Shown here: positions 29,261 through 39,164 of the stretch, piece after piece | Position numbering within the stretch: the stretch's first letter is position 1 | How the letters are laid out: every line of letters begins with the position of its first letter | Assembly (NCBI GenBank): GCA_020056715.1 | Contig: JAGVHG010000141.1 | Span: 1 to 64,000 of the forward strand | Direction of reading: 5' to 3' | Origin: Phycisphaerae bacterium | Lineage (GTDB): Bacteria; Planctomycetota; Phycisphaerae; UBA1845 | DNA: 64,000 bases | Notes under the pieces: generated by a model | Databases searched by the model: none | Seen by the model: the letters and a program-made list of their open reading frames with translations, nothing else | Told to the model about the DNA's origin: nothing | Translations under genes and position numbers: made by a program

Positions 29261-29801
29261 GAGATACTTTTGATGCACCCTGCCCGCCTACCTCAGGTAA
29301 AAATATTTCTTTTTTTCTTCTTGCGTTCACGGAATCGTTCGTTTACTTTACTACCGGCTGGATAGTGTAGGAACGGGACCAAGATGCTGAGTTCTCTCTC
29401 TCTCTCTCTCTCTCTGCCCCTGTGCGCGGACATTTCGCGAGGCGACTTCTCAACCGGACACAACGCAGCCAAGACAGAACGCCGGGGCCTCCGTCCCTAC
29501 CGATCGTCCCGCAACACAATCCGAACCGCGACAGGTATGGAGCGGTCCGTCCGCATCACCCATGCGTCTCTTGTGGACCGCTCGTTGTCACTCGCGGTTC
29601 TGATCGGCAGTCACAACCCAAAGAGCAAGCAGGGTCCCAATCCGAGGCGCGGGCATCAGAGACCGAACAATCAGCTTACCCCGCCGCAACTCGTTTGCGG
29701 AAGTTTGGCATGTGTAATCGAGCGTCGGCGGTCGAAACCGCCTTACCCCGCTATGTTGAGGATCGGGAAACAAGTGTACTTTTTTTCAGGAGATTGTGGA
29801 G
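29261..29801. other. intergenic region with (CT)11 and a long inverted repeat
   Basis: Holds a (CT)11 microsatellite at 29394-29415 and a family 2 inverted repeat (29521-29609). A T-run (29781-29787) precedes the AGGAG that serves the next gene. A 149-residue frame through it is SLSLSL plus repeat translation, so I do not call it. No further signal seen. Confidence 0.7.
29519..29610. repeat. palindromic repeat (family 2), long inverted form
   Basis: ATCCGAACCGCGACAGGTAT (29521) with GGAGCGGTCC pairs with GGACCGCTCG...CGCGGTTCTGAT (29577-29607), arms of about 30 bases with a few mismatches and a ~26-base loop. Confidence 0.82.
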
Positions 29802-30833
29802 ATGAAGGACAGAAGACGCGAACATGTGTTTAGTGGAACAAGTTGTCTGGGGTTCGTCCCGGGCACTGTTGCTGTGGGGGTGAGAGCGGTGTTTTCAGCG
29901 GCCTTTGGCATGGTGGCCATCCTCACGCCGGGGGCTTCCAACGCCGCTCCCGTGGTGGTATTCGACGGCTTCGAGGACGGCAATTGGACTGCAAACCCTG
30001 CGTGGATCGATGGAAACCCTGGTTATGGTCAGGACGGTGGAGTCGTCGCGGACCCCGTTCGCGCGAACAACCTGGTGTGGAAAGGAATGGGAACCGAGGC
30101 AGCGCCCCGAAGTCTCATGACGTCGGAGTTCGCACCGCTGCAATGGACAGGGTTTCATTGCTCCGTTGAGTTCCTCACCACGACGTCTACTCGATTTCGG
30201 GCGGACGTGGGTGTCCTAGACGGCACCAACGCCAACCCACGTGATGAGTCATTCCGCGTGTCTTTGTGGCACGACGTCAACCATGGGAATCAAGTAAATC
30301 TCTATATGGCGGAGGAGAATGCCAGCGCCCCGACTTACGTGTACCAGAACACCATGTTTGATCTGAGCTTGGTTCCGATCAACGAATGGTTGCGATTGAG
30401 CCTCTGGCACGACCCTGTCAGCGGGCTCGTCAAGTCCGACGTACGAAAAGTTTCCGATGACCAGTTGATCTTTGAGACCTCAATGACGCCGGTGACTTTC
30501 GGTGGCTCGTCGCCGCTCTCTTACTTTTATATTGGTGTCTCAGAACTTGAATGGCAGTACATGGACAATGCAACACTCAGTTCTTGTGATACGGACGGCG
30601 ACGGCATTTGCGACGATACAGACAACTGTCCTACAGTGTACAATCCTAATCAATCGAACATCGACGGCGATGCGTTCGGTGATGCGTGCGATCTATGTCC
30701 GTACGATCCGGCCAACACGATTGTGAACGGGCAGTGCATTCCGACGCTCAGCGAGTGGGGTATGATAGCGATGGCGGCGCTGATTCTTTCTGCCGGAGGG
30801 GTCGTGATCGCACGGCGGCGCGCGGTGGGGTAG
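29802..30833 (+). CDS. secreted protein with thrombospondin-type-3 repeat and IPTL-CTERM tail
   Basis: 343 residues. Signal peptide after a basic start (hydrophobic [13 protein letters not shown], cleavage near SNAAP); a beta-rich body of about 220 residues, probably a lectin/laminin-G-like jelly roll ([40 protein letters not shown]); a calcium-binding thrombospondin type 3 segment ([20 protein letters not shown], then [10 protein letters not shown]); and the sorting tail [10 protein letters not shown], hydrophobic span, ARRRAVG. Surface-anchored or released; ligand unknown. ATG 29802 has GGAG upstream. Confidence 0.85.
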   Translation: MKDRRREHVFSGTSCLGFVPGTVAVGVRAVFSAAFGMVAILTPGASNAAPVVVFDGFEDGNWTANPAWIDGNPGYGQDGGVVADPVRANNLVWKGMGTEAAPRSLMTSEFAPLQWTGFHCSVEFLTTTSTRFRADVGVLDGTNANPRDESFRVSLWHDVNHGNQVNLYMAEENASAPTYVYQNTMFDLSLVPINEWLRLSLWHDPVSGLVKSDVRKVSDDQLIFETSMTPVTFGGSSPLSYFYIGVSELEWQYMDNATLSSCDTDGDGICDDTDNCPTVYNPNQSNIDGDAFGDACDLCPYDPANTIVNGQCIPTLSEWGMIAMAALILSAGGVVIARRRAVG

Positions 30834-30835
30834 CG

Positions 30836-30975
30836 CGATCAGAGCGGGGAGCGGAAGCGACCCGATTCGTACGAGCGAGCGCGCATTCCGATTCCCACGA
30901 AATCCGGGCGCTGCCGCTTCCGGCTCTGATACATCCGGTCGCTGCCGCTTCCGGCTCTGATTGATCCGGGCGCTG
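30836..30975. repeat. palindromic repeats (family 2), three copies
   Basis: One forward copy ATCAGAGCGGGGAGCGGAAG (30839) and two inverted copies ending CCGCTTCCGGCTCTGAT (30902-30930 and 30933-30961) fill the gap between the IPTL-CTERM gene and the next convergent gene. A hairpin between copies can form. Confidence 0.88.
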
Positions 30976-31069
30976 TTGCCTTCAGGCGGCGCGTTCGGAT
31001 CGCCGCGCGGCATGAATGCCGCGGGTTTACTCCTGCCCCATGAATGGGGCGGCTCGGGCAAATCCGCAA

Positions 31070-31118
31070 GACTCACCCCTCACCCGGCCTCTCCCCTCAA
31101 GGGGAGAGGGGCTTTCGC
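31070..31118. repeat. C-rich hairpin repeat (family 1)
   Basis: CACCCCTCACCCGGCCTCTC CCCTCAAGGGGAGAGGGG: inverted repeat centred on the CTCAAGGGG at about 31096. It abuts the stop of the convergent 31118-31708 gene. Confidence 0.88.
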
Positions 31119-31708
31119 TACCCACGACTCCACCGGTCTACAATACTTCGGATCGTCGTGGTGAGATGGGCCAGTCGTTTGCACCAGATCGATTGATTCC
31201 CGTGAGTGTTCGCCGTCGCGGCGCGGACGAAGTCGAGCGCACGTCGGTCCGCGGCGTGAAGCTCTTGCAGCCATTTCTCCACGCCTTTCGATTCGCCCGC
31301 GACGAGGGCGCGTAATGCCTCCGCCGAAACATGCTCAAACCCGCCAAGCCCCCGATCGATTGCCGGGTCATGGATACTCGTCAGCAACATGGCCTCGGCA
31401 AAGTCGAGATCGCGTGAGGCCTCAGACCAAGAAACACGTGCCCGCTGGGCCTCCTCCATTCGCAGAGGGAATTGCGGCGAGTCACGACGCTCCGCGGCCA
31501 ACGTCCGAAACGCCGCTACGAACGACGCCGAGGCCCGGCTGAAGGTCAGTCGAGCGGCCAGCCAACGAGCGTAGGTCTGCGTGATCCGCTCCTGTCGCTC
31601 CGAAAGCGTAACGCCGCTACGCGCGACCAGCACGCCGAGCGCCGCGCCAACCACGCCGCCGATCAACGCGGCCGTGAGCGCCAGACCGACAATCTCGTCC
31701 CAAGACAT
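31118..31708 (-). CDS. single-span membrane-anchored helical protein, unknown function
   Basis: 196 residues from Met 31708 (MSWDEIVGLALTAALIGGVVG), which begins a single transmembrane anchor; the remainder is an alpha-helical, Arg/Glu-rich cytoplasmic or periplasmic domain with likely coiled-coil character. No family recognised. The upstream frame to 32053 is repeat or antisense to the gamma-glutamyltransferase gene. A good ribosome-binding site (GGAGGGGAGC) precedes 31708. The divergent neighbour is the gamma-glutamyltransferase gene. Confidence 0.65.
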   Translation of the reverse strand: MSWDEIVGLALTAALIGGVVGAALGVLVARSGVTLSERQERITQTYARWLAARLTFSRASASFVAAFRTLAAERRDSPQFPLRMEEAQRARVSWSEASRDLDFAEAMLLTSIHDPAIDRGLGGFEHVSAEALRALVAGESKGVEKWLQELHAADRRALDFVRAATANTHGNQSIWCKRLAHLTTTIRSIVDRWSRG

Positions 31709-31913
31709 TGATGCCTCTTCGCTCCCCTCCGTCAGGCGATCGACCCGTGAGTCGATCGCCGAGAACACAGCCAAGCAGGGCACGACAGTATACCCAGAAT
31801 CGAACGAGAACGCCCACGATACCACTCGAGGTGCGATTTCGCTACGATGAGTGTAGGGTTGGTAGAACGTCTTCAAACAGTATGGTTTGAGCATCCGATA
31901 CGGGAGTAGGCCG

Positions 31914-33629
31914 ATGCAACTCGGTGTGAAGGGTATGGCGGCGGTTGTCATGTTGATGCCGCTGACGACACTGGCGGAAGGTCGCGGCGGCGGCGACCGA
32001 ATGACCGGACGTGCCTTCGCAGGCCGCTCCGAAGTCATCGCCCGACACGGCATGGCCGCTACAAGTCAACCGCTGGCCACCCAGGTCGCGCTCGACATCC
32101 TCAAACAAGGCGGAAGCGCCGTCGATGCCGCCATCGCTGCGAACGCCGTGCTGGGACTAATGGAACCGACCGGCTGTGGCATCGGCGGCGACCTATTTGC
32201 CATGGTGTGGAACGCCAAGGGAAGCAAGCTCCACGGACTTAATGCGAGTGGACGCAGCCCTTACGGACTGACGCTGAAGGCCTTGAAGGACGCTGGGCTG
32301 GAGTCCATCCCTGCGCATGGCCCGTTGCCGGTGAGCGTACCGGGTTGCGTCGACGGATGGTTCGAGCTGCACAAGAAGTTCGGCAAGCTCCCGATGTCAG
32401 CCATCCTCGCCCCGGCGATCCGCTATGCGCGAGAAGGATTCCCCGTGTCGGAGTTGATCGCCCATTACTGGGGAAAGGGCGGAAGAGCGTTGAAGGACTT
32501 TCCCAACTACGCGGCGACGTTCCTGCCCGGCGGCGAGCCGCCGAAGAAGGGCGACCTCTTTAAGAACCCTAATCTTGCCCGGACCTATGAAATCCTCGCC
32601 GAGAAAGGTGGTGATGCCTTCTATCGCGGGGAGTTGACGCAAGTGATGGCCTCGTATTGTGCGCGCGTCGATTGTCACCTGACGGCCAAGGACTTCGCCG
32701 ACCACACTTCGACATGGGTCGAACCGGTCTCGACGAGCTATCGCGGATTCGACGTTTGGGAAATGCCGCCCAACGGCCAAGGCATCGCCGTATTGCAGAT
32801 GCTCAATTTGCTCGAACCTTACGACCTCACCTCGATGGGGCATAATTCCGGCGAATACCTTCACCGATTGATCGAGGCCAAGAAAATCGCTTATGAAGAT
32901 CGAGCGCGGTTCTATGCGGACCCCGACTTCGTGAAGGTTCCCGTGGCGACGCTGATTTCAAAACCGTACGCTGACGTGCGACGCAAGCTCTTCAACTCAC
33001 GGGCGGCATTGCGTCACATCGACGCCGGCGACCCCAAACTCCGCGAGGGCGACACCATTTACCTCACCGTCGCCGATGAGGAGCGCAACATGGTGTCACT
33101 CATCCAAAGCAACTATCGCGGGTTTGGGTCGGGACTGGCGCCGGATGGACTGGGGTTTGTATTTCAGGACCGTGGGGAACTTTTCTCGCTCCAAGAGGGT
33201 CACCCCAACGTCTATGCACCCCACAAACGGCCCTTTCATACCATCATCCCCGGCTTCGTGACCAAAGACGGCAAGCCCTGGCTGAGCTTCGGGGTCATGG
33301 GCGGCGACATGCAGCCGCAGGGGCATGTGCAGGTGCTGTGCAACCTGATCGACTTCGGGATGAACCTGCAAGAGGCCGGCGACGCGGCTCGGTTCCACCA
33401 TCAAGGTTCGTCCGAGCCGACGGATGAGAAAATGACCGATGGAGGTTGGGTAGCGCTCGAATCGGGCGTTTCAACTGAGGCTCAGCACTCCCTGGCGCAG
33501 AAGGGCCATCAAATCCGTTTCGAAGTCGACGGCTTCGGGGGTTATCAAGCGATTCGGTATGACGCCAAGCGAGACCTGTACATCGCCGGTTCTGACTTTC
33601 GCAAGGATGGGCAAGCGGCGGGATACTGA
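31914..33629 (+). CDS. gamma-glutamyltransferase family protein
   Basis: About 571 residues from Met 31914, with a hydrophobic signal (MAAVVMLMPLTTLAEG). The Ntn-hydrolase layout is intact: GGSAVDAAIAANAVLGLMEP near the start, GIGGDLFAMVW, and the autocleavage region REGDTIYLTVADEERNMVSLIQSN, whose Thr would become the nucleophile, followed by ASFGVMGG-type LSFGVMGGDMQPQGHVQVL. Likely a periplasmic hydrolase of glutathione-type gamma-glutamyl compounds. The Thr-Thr-His of classical enzymes is Asp-Thr-Ile here, as in the large non-classical subgroup. Stands alone. Confidence 0.88.
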   Translation: MQLGVKGMAAVVMLMPLTTLAEGRGGGDRMTGRAFAGRSEVIARHGMAATSQPLATQVALDILKQGGSAVDAAIAANAVLGLMEPTGCGIGGDLFAMVWNAKGSKLHGLNASGRSPYGLTLKALKDAGLESIPAHGPLPVSVPGCVDGWFELHKKFGKLPMSAILAPAIRYAREGFPVSELIAHYWGKGGRALKDFPNYAATFLPGGEPPKKGDLFKNPNLARTYEILAEKGGDAFYRGELTQVMASYCARVDCHLTAKDFADHTSTWVEPVSTSYRGFDVWEMPPNGQGIAVLQMLNLLEPYDLTSMGHNSGEYLHRLIEAKKIAYEDRARFYADPDFVKVPVATLISKPYADVRRKLFNSRAALRHIDAGDPKLREGDTIYLTVADEERNMVSLIQSNYRGFGSGLAPDGLGFVFQDRGELFSLQEGHPNVYAPHKRPFHTIIPGFVTKDGKPWLSFGVMGGDMQPQGHVQVLCNLIDFGMNLQEAGDAARFHHQGSSEPTDEKMTDGGWVALESGVSTEAQHSLAQKGHQIRFEVDGFGGYQAIRYDAKRDLYIAGSDFRKDGQAAGY

Positions 33630-33630
33630 C

Positions 33631-33660
33631 CGAGTTACGAGTTACGAGTTACCAATTACA
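33631..33660. repeat. tandem heptamer CGAGTTA/GAGTTAC x3
   Basis: GAGTTACGAGTTACGAGTTA then degenerating (CCAATTACA), just after the gamma-glutamyltransferase stop. It is the reverse complement of the heptamer at 22830-22857. Confidence 0.88.
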
Positions 33661-33696
33661 AAAAGTGTCTATTCGCCGTCGTTGATTCAACATTCG

Positions 33697-34254
33697 TCAT
33701 TTTTGCGTGTAATGTTGTTCGATCCTGTCGCAGATCAGATGGTACGCGAGTTGGTGGACTTCCTGGACGCGGTCGCTCTGGTCGTGGTCCACGCGGAAAC
33801 AAAGATCGCATAGCTCAGCCATCGCCCCGCCGGATCGACTCGTGAACCCGACGACCGTTGCGCCGAGATTCTTGGCCGCTTGAAGCGCGCGAACCACATT
33901 GGCCGATCGACCGGAAACGCTCAGCGCCAACACGACGTCGCGTTTCGTGACCAGAGCTTCGATCTGACGCGAGAACACCTGCTCGAAGCCGATGTCGTTC
34001 GATACCGCGGTGAGAATCGAACAATCGGTGGTTAGTGCAATCGCAGGCAAAGCCTTGCGGTCACGTTTGAACCGCCCTACGAGTTCAGCGGCGATGTGTT
34101 GGGCATCCGCAGCGCTGCCGCCGTTGCCCAACAGGTACACCCGACTGCCCGCTTCAAAGCAAGCAATCAAACGGTCGGCAATGCGTTCGAGCAGGCCGAT
34201 CTGCCCGATTGCAGCCTCAACCACACGCATATGTTCGGAAATCTGTTGCTTCAT
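33697..34254 (-). CDS. gmhA: sedoheptulose-7-phosphate isomerase (SIS domain), GmhA
   Basis: 185 residues. A SIS domain with the sugar-binding loop LLGNGGSAADAQHIAAELVGRF and the partner segment ALSVSGRSANVVRAL, then FTSRSGG. Matches phosphoheptose isomerases that make D-glycero-D-manno-heptose 7-phosphate, the first step to ADP-heptose for lipopolysaccharide core. The upstream gene on the same strand (HldE-like) encodes the next two steps, 63 bases away, so the two form an operon. Confidence 0.87.
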   Translation of the reverse strand: MKQQISEHMRVVEAAIGQIGLLERIADRLIACFEAGSRVYLLGNGGSAADAQHIAAELVGRFKRDRKALPAIALTTDCSILTAVSNDIGFEQVFSRQIEALVTKRDVVLALSVSGRSANVVRALQAAKNLGATVVGFTSRSGGAMAELCDLCFRVDHDQSDRVQEVHQLAYHLICDRIEQHYTQK

Positions 34255-34317
34255 CGACTACACTTCGTGCCCATGCGCCTTATCCGCTCCATGTCTGATA
34301 TTCGTGGATGGGTGGCT

Positions 34318-35799
34318 TCACTTGCTCCCTCGGATGCGTTCGATAAGGGTCGTCGTGCTCAAGCCGTCTACGAGCGGCAGCAAAATGACCCGGCCCCCGG
34401 CGGACTCTACGAACTCCCGGCCCACCACGCCCTTCTCCGCCCAGTCCTCGCCCTTAATGAGAACGTCTGGGCGCACTCTTCGGATCAACGATTCCGGCGT
34501 CGCTTCCTCGAAACCTACGACGTAATCGACGCACTCCAATGCGCCCAGCACGGTTGCACGATGCTCAAACCGGTTGATGGGGCGATTTTCGGCTTTGTTC
34601 AGCCGACGCACCGAAGCATCGCTGTTGAGTGCGACAATCAACACCGATGCCTCTTGCCGGCATCGTTTGAGGAACTCCACATGTCCCGCGTGGAGTAGGT
34701 CAAAACAGCCGTTGGTGAAAGCGACGGTTTCGCCGCGGTCGCGACGAAGCTGCACTTCGGCGACAAGCTCTTCAATCCCGATGAGTTTGCCGTTACGGAA
34801 CCGATGCTCCAGCCTCAGTTCAGCGAGCACTTCGTCAGCGGTGATGGGGACACAACCGAACTTCTCAACCTCCAAGCCGCCGGCCACATTAGCTAGGCGT
34901 GTTGCCGAGACGAGATCGGCCCCGGCGGCGAGGGCCGCCGAAAGCATCGCCAAAACCGCATCGCCGGCCCCGGTGTTGTCGTACACGGTGCGGGGGATGG
35001 TCGGAAGGTGCTGCGGACTGCGGCCCCGTTCGACCAATACGGCCCCGTCGCGGTCTACGGTCGCGACGACACCGCGAAAACCATAGGTCTCCAACGCCTC
35101 TTGTGCGGCGGCGGAGACGGCCTCAACGGAATCGCAGGGCCGTTGAGTGACGATCGATAACTCGTCACGGTTGGGAGTGACGATATCCGCGCCCCGATAC
35201 CGAGAGTAGTCGTTCAACCTCGCCGGATCGACGAGCACCGGTCGTCCAAGACGCTTCGACTCGCGGACCACCGCTTGCACGAGACGCTCGCTCACCACGC
35301 CCTTGTCGTAATCCTCGATGCACACCACATCGCATGGAGCGATTCGTCGGGATGCACGGTCGATCAGTTCCTTTGCGGCGTCGTTGCGTAACGGACTTGC
35401 GTCCTCCTCGTCGAGGCGAAGAAGCTGTTGGCGGTGACGATGTTGGGCGAGGCCGACCAGACGGGTCTTTGTCGTCGTGGGGCGATCCGCTTGTACGACG
35501 ACCGCGGAGTCGTCCACACCGGATTCCTGGAGAAGTCGGCGTAGCGTCTCGCCATGTCGATCGGCCCCGATCATCCCGCAACAAACCACCTCGCAACCCA
35601 ACGCCCGCAGACACGCTGCCACGTTGGCACAACCGCCCACGGCCTCGCGGGTCTCCACGGCGCGCAGGATCGGGACGGGCGCTTCCGGGCTGATCCGCTC
35701 CGCATCGCCGTAGATGTAGCGATCGAGGATCAAATCGCCGACGAGGAGCACCCGTCGACCGGGAAAGGAGCGTACCCATCTGGTTAGTTCATCAGTCAT
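34318..35799 (-). CDS. hldE: bifunctional heptose-7-phosphate kinase/heptose-1-phosphate adenylyltransferase
   Basis: 493 residues from Met 35799. N-terminal ribokinase-like domain: VLLVGDLILDRYIYGDAERISPEAPVPIL, GGCANVAACLRALG and the catalytic NTGAGDAVLAML. C-terminal cytidylyltransferase-like domain (from ~350): VAFTNGCFDLLHAGHVEFLKRC with the HxGH motif, then PINRFEHRATVL and the ISTT-like end. This is HldE (RfaE), making ADP-heptose with GmhA, an indicator of heptose in the outer membrane. The open frame extends to 35883. Confidence 0.92.
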   Translation of the reverse strand: MTDELTRWVRSFPGRRVLLVGDLILDRYIYGDAERISPEAPVPILRAVETREAVGGCANVAACLRALGCEVVCCGMIGADRHGETLRRLLQESGVDDSAVVVQADRPTTTKTRLVGLAQHRHRQQLLRLDEEDASPLRNDAAKELIDRASRRIAPCDVVCIEDYDKGVVSERLVQAVVRESKRLGRPVLVDPARLNDYSRYRGADIVTPNRDELSIVTQRPCDSVEAVSAAAQEALETYGFRGVVATVDRDGAVLVERGRSPQHLPTIPRTVYDNTGAGDAVLAMLSAALAAGADLVSATRLANVAGGLEVEKFGCVPITADEVLAELRLEHRFRNGKLIGIEELVAEVQLRRDRGETVAFTNGCFDLLHAGHVEFLKRCRQEASVLIVALNSDASVRRLNKAENRPINRFEHRATVLGALECVDYVVGFEEATPESLIRRVRPDVLIKGEDWAEKGVVGREFVESAGGRVILLPLVDGLSTTTLIERIRGSK

Positions 35800-35914
35800 G
35801 GTTGGGCCATGGAGTTGTTCCGCAGGCGGTTTCCTATTCCAGAGCGAAATCGTAGTGGCGCAGGGTAGCACGGTCAATCCCACGCCAGGATTGGGCTGGG
35901 GGAGGAGGTGGACC

Positions 35915-37831
35915 TCACGCCGCCGGAGCGTCGGTGGGAATGCTCAAACGAAAATGCGCGCCGCCGTACTGTGGATCGTGCCGCGCCACCAGATCGAGCT
36001 TACCGCCCAGCAACGTCGCCCAATTGCGGGCGAGGGATAGACCCAGTCCGATTCCACCACGCGCTTTCGCATCCGCATCGCGCCCGCGACGGAATGGTTT
36101 GAAGATGGTTCGCGAGTCGACCAAGTCGATGCCCGGACCGGAGTCGACGACGTCGAGTTGCAGCCGACCGTTGTCGCCGCCCAAAAGGACAACCACCTTG
36201 GGGCTGCGAGAACCGCGGGCGTGACGACACGCGTTGTCCACCAGCACGGCAGCGATCTGGTTGACGAGGTTGACGTCGGTATGAATCGGGTGGGCATTGG
36301 GTACGTCGTTGCGTGTCTCGGCCTCGATGGCGTTGGGGGCACACCGCTTCTGGACCGTTTCGCCTACAACGCGCAGCAGTGACGCGGCGTCCGTTGCTGC
36401 TATATGCAATTTGACCTTGTGGTTCTCGAGACGAGCGTACTCCAGCACGGACTCTACCAGGCTCGACAGACGCTGTGATTCACGATTGAGCGTGTCGAGG
36501 TATTCCTGTTTCGAGGCGTCGGGAACGAGACCGGCCGAGAGCATGTCCGAGTAGAGACGGAACGTCGTCAGTGGAGTGCGAAGCTCGTGAGTCACCGCAT
36601 AGGCGAACTGCATACGCCGCTCGGTCAGCGCTACCAGGCTTCGCACGCCCCAACCCGCGCCGGCCAATACCGTCAGGGCGGCGGCCCAGGAGATTAGCAA
36701 CACCCCGCGAATGGACCGCCACGCCGCGGCGGCCGTCCCCCCCGGAATGTCCGGAACCCGCAACACCGCGGGAAACTCAGACAGCTTGATGTCGCTTTCA
36801 TCGGGACCGAGGTCCACATCGTTGGCGACGGGCTCTAAATCCGCATGGGGAAACAAATCCTCGATCGGTTTTAGCAGCTCGGGTTTGAGGCGCTCCCAGT
36901 CGCCGATTAACCCTTGATACAGGATCTCGGCATCGGCATGACACTCCCGGACGAAAGCCAGTTTTTTCTTCTCGCCGTCCGCGTCAATCCAAAACGGCGG
37001 GGCGAAGGAACTCAGCCGGATACGAACCGGCGCCGGAGTCACAAGGCTTTCCTCGAAACCGCTGTCGATCGCCACGGGGATATTGCGGAAGTTGCCGGCG
37101 GCGATGTATGGGGCGACACACTCCTCCGGCGGCACGTAGCGAACTCCCGAAGCAGTCGAAATCACCCTGCGACCCAAACCACCGATGGAGGCGTCCCGCC
37201 GCTCCGCGCCCTTGGGGGCGGAGGTCCGCTGGGAGACACGGACCACGTCTGTAGGCTCGGGTTCATTGCCTGCACCGTGCGATGACCGTTCGTGTTTCAG
37301 TACCTCACTGACCCGTTCGCGGAGAGACAGCATCGGCAACGCGCGTCTGAACCACTCCAAAGTGTCGCGGGCGCGACGTTCCGAAAGCCCCACCCCCCCG
37401 GTGCTTTCAGCTGACCACAACGGTCGCTCCTCGGCGAACTGCGGTGAGGAGGGCATACCACGGTGATCGACCTGAAAATAGAGATCGATCCAATCGAACG
37501 GCGGACCATACAAGGCAATTGGTGAGCGCAAGATGACAGCTTGGGCATCCACCTCACGTCCGTCGCTGGTCAGCACGGCCACTGGCTCGACGGTGTTGTA
37601 GTCGACGTAGTCCGTGTAGCGCCGCGAGGTCTCGAAATTGATGATTCCCTTGATGCGACTTTCGATTTGCCGCAGGGCGGAGTTAACCCGCGTCTGGTGC
37701 TCTTCGTTGACCCTATTCTTGGCGAGTTCGAAGCTCGCAGCCGTTGCCCAAGTCATGCCCCCTAGCACTACCCCAGCGATCAGGGTGAACACACCCATGG
37801 CGGCGAGGGTGCTCTTTTGCGAGCTGGTCAT
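35915..37831 (-). CDS. membrane sensor histidine kinase
   Basis: 638 residues. TM helix at ~8-30, a long extracytoplasmic region with no named sensor domain (to ~370), second TM at ~375-397, then DHp box VTHELRTPLTTF with phosphoacceptor His415, N box NQIAAVLVDNACRHA, G1 DSGPGIDLVD and G2 GGIGLGLSLARN: a complete HATPase. It is encoded immediately after and overlapping (ATGA) the OmpR-type regulator, so the pair is one operon. The signal is unknown; the large sensor region is the distinctive part. Confidence 0.9.
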   Translation of the reverse strand: MTSSQKSTLAAMGVFTLIAGVVLGGMTWATAASFELAKNRVNEEHQTRVNSALRQIESRIKGIINFETSRRYTDYVDYNTVEPVAVLTSDGREVDAQAVILRSPIALYGPPFDWIDLYFQVDHRGMPSSPQFAEERPLWSAESTGGVGLSERRARDTLEWFRRALPMLSLRERVSEVLKHERSSHGAGNEPEPTDVVRVSQRTSAPKGAERRDASIGGLGRRVISTASGVRYVPPEECVAPYIAAGNFRNIPVAIDSGFEESLVTPAPVRIRLSSFAPPFWIDADGEKKKLAFVRECHADAEILYQGLIGDWERLKPELLKPIEDLFPHADLEPVANDVDLGPDESDIKLSEFPAVLRVPDIPGGTAAAAWRSIRGVLLISWAAALTVLAGAGWGVRSLVALTERRMQFAYAVTHELRTPLTTFRLYSDMLSAGLVPDASKQEYLDTLNRESQRLSSLVESVLEYARLENHKVKLHIAATDAASLLRVVGETVQKRCAPNAIEAETRNDVPNAHPIHTDVNLVNQIAAVLVDNACRHARGSRSPKVVVLLGGDNGRLQLDVVDSGPGIDLVDSRTIFKPFRRGRDADAKARGGIGLGLSLARNWATLLGGKLDLVARHDPQYGGAHFRLSIPTDAPAA

Positions 37832-38577
37832 ACCATGCCCCGCTCCGTCGAGGGCGCATCAGTCACCAAAGTTAGGTTTGGACCCATCATGTAACCCTTG
37901 CCCCGTACGGTCACGATCCATTCCATATCCGGGTCCGACGAACCCACGGTTAGCTTCTGCCGCAAGCGGGTGATGTGCATATCGATCGCCCGTGTCTCAA
38001 CCCCCCCGTCGCGCAGCCCCCACACGCAGGCCAAAAGTTCCTCGCGCGAAACGACCCGCCCCGCATGGGAGGCCAGGCGTTGGAGAATGTCCGCTTCCAT
38101 TTCGGAAAGAGCCACCCGCTCGCGCTCTCCGTGGCAGACTTCCCGACGGGCGCAGTCCACCGTCGTGTCCCCGCCGCTAATACGGAGCACCGGGGTCGGC
38201 CGCTCCGGACTGCGACGCAACACTGCGTCCACCCGGGCCAGCAACTCACGGGCGGAAAAGGGTTTGACCACGTAATCGTCGGCCCCGGCACGGAGTCCGC
38301 GGACCCGGTCGTCCTCCGAACCGCGCGCGGTAAGGATAATGACGGGGAGCGAAGCATGGGTGACGCGCAGCTCACCCAACACTTCGAACCCATCCATCTT
38401 GGGGAGGAGAAGGTCGAGAAGGACAAGATCGACTCCGGCCCGACGGGCCTCGCCTAGTCCGGCTACGCCGTCGGCGGCCTCAATCGGCTCGTAACCCGAA
38501 ATTCGCAACGCGTCCACGATCCCTCGACGGATCGCGTCCTCGTCTTCCACCACCACTACTATTCGTTTCTTACTCAT
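37828..38577 (-). CDS. OmpR/PhoB-family response regulator
   Basis: About 249 residues. Receiver domain with VVEDEDAIRRG, phosphoacceptor Asp55 in DLVLLDLLLPKMDGFEV, TARGSEDDRV and VVKPFSARELLARV (conserved Lys); winged-helix domain with ILQRLASHAGRVVSREELLACVWG and DMHITRLRQKL...IVTVRGKGYMM. Binds DNA when phosphorylated by the downstream kinase, with which it overlaps by four bases. The frame opens at 38592; ATG 38577 matches the family. Confidence 0.92.
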   Translation of the reverse strand: MSKKRIVVVVEDEDAIRRGIVDALRISGYEPIEAADGVAGLGEARRAGVDLVLLDLLLPKMDGFEVLGELRVTHASLPVIILTARGSEDDRVRGLRAGADDYVVKPFSARELLARVDAVLRRSPERPTPVLRISGGDTTVDCARREVCHGERERVALSEMEADILQRLASHAGRVVSREELLACVWGLRDGGVETRAIDMHITRLRQKLTVGSSDPDMEWIVTVRGKGYMMGPNLTLVTDAPSTERGMV

Positions 38578-38729
38578 GGCTATTACCGACAAGGGCGCAA
38601 CTGTATCCCAGCAAACCTTTTATCCTAAGGGGCACGGCACCTGTTATTCTATCATAGCCCCAACTCGCCATAAGGACGACCACGTTCGCCCCCAAGTGAA
38701 GTTAATCAAGCGTTACAGACCTGATACTT

Positions 38730-39158
38730 TCAGACCCGCCTGCTCGGGTCTGGAAACGCGTTGGACCGCCGCTGGAGGGCTAGCAAGAGCGTCGCCAGGG
38801 TTATTCCAGCGGCATCGGTCAGCCAGTCGTCCAGGCTCATCGTCCGTCCGACGAACTGCTGCGACCACTCTTCGAAGGCCGCATACAGGCCGTAGATCGC
38901 CGCGTAGCCGACCAGTTTCGCTATCGGCACCGCCCGACCTGCGACGAACATATACCGCCCACCGAGCCAGACCAGGAGAAAATACAACACGAGGTGGATG
39001 ATTTTATCGACATTATTGAAGCTCAGTCGCCTCAGGCCGGAAACCGGCACGTGCATAATGATGAACAATCCGAGCCAATAGCCAAGCCAGAGCCACAGGA
39101 GTTGCTTGGCTCGCGGTCGTGGTTCGAGGTTGTGCGTCATCCTTCGGTCACTAGTCAT
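38730..39158 (-). CDS. VanZ family membrane protein
   Basis: 142 residues with four hydrophobic helices and the VanZ blocks NVDKIIHLVLYFLLVWLGG and FEEWSQQFVGRTMSLDDWLTDAAGI (Asp/Asn and Glu in helices). VanZ family members include the teicoplanin-resistance accessory protein; the family is widespread and mostly of unknown role. The next gene upstream on the same strand is a ParA ATPase, whose stop is six bases before this start, so they may be co-transcribed. Confidence 0.82.
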   Translation of the reverse strand: MTSDRRMTHNLEPRPRAKQLLWLWLGYWLGLFIIMHVPVSGLRRLSFNNVDKIIHLVLYFLLVWLGGRYMFVAGRAVPIAKLVGYAAIYGLYAAFEEWSQQFVGRTMSLDDWLTDAAGITLATLLLALQRRSNAFPDPSRRV

Positions 39159-39164
39159 AGCGAA

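Noticed and set aside
29384-29833. 149-residue ORF starting with SLSLSLSL
   Set aside because: Made of a (CT)11 tract and a family 2 repeat, and runs into the start of the IPTL-CTERM gene in another frame.
31709-32053. N-terminal extension of the 31118-31708 gene
   Set aside because: Antisense to the gamma-glutamyltransferase start; a strong ribosome-binding site sits at 31708.
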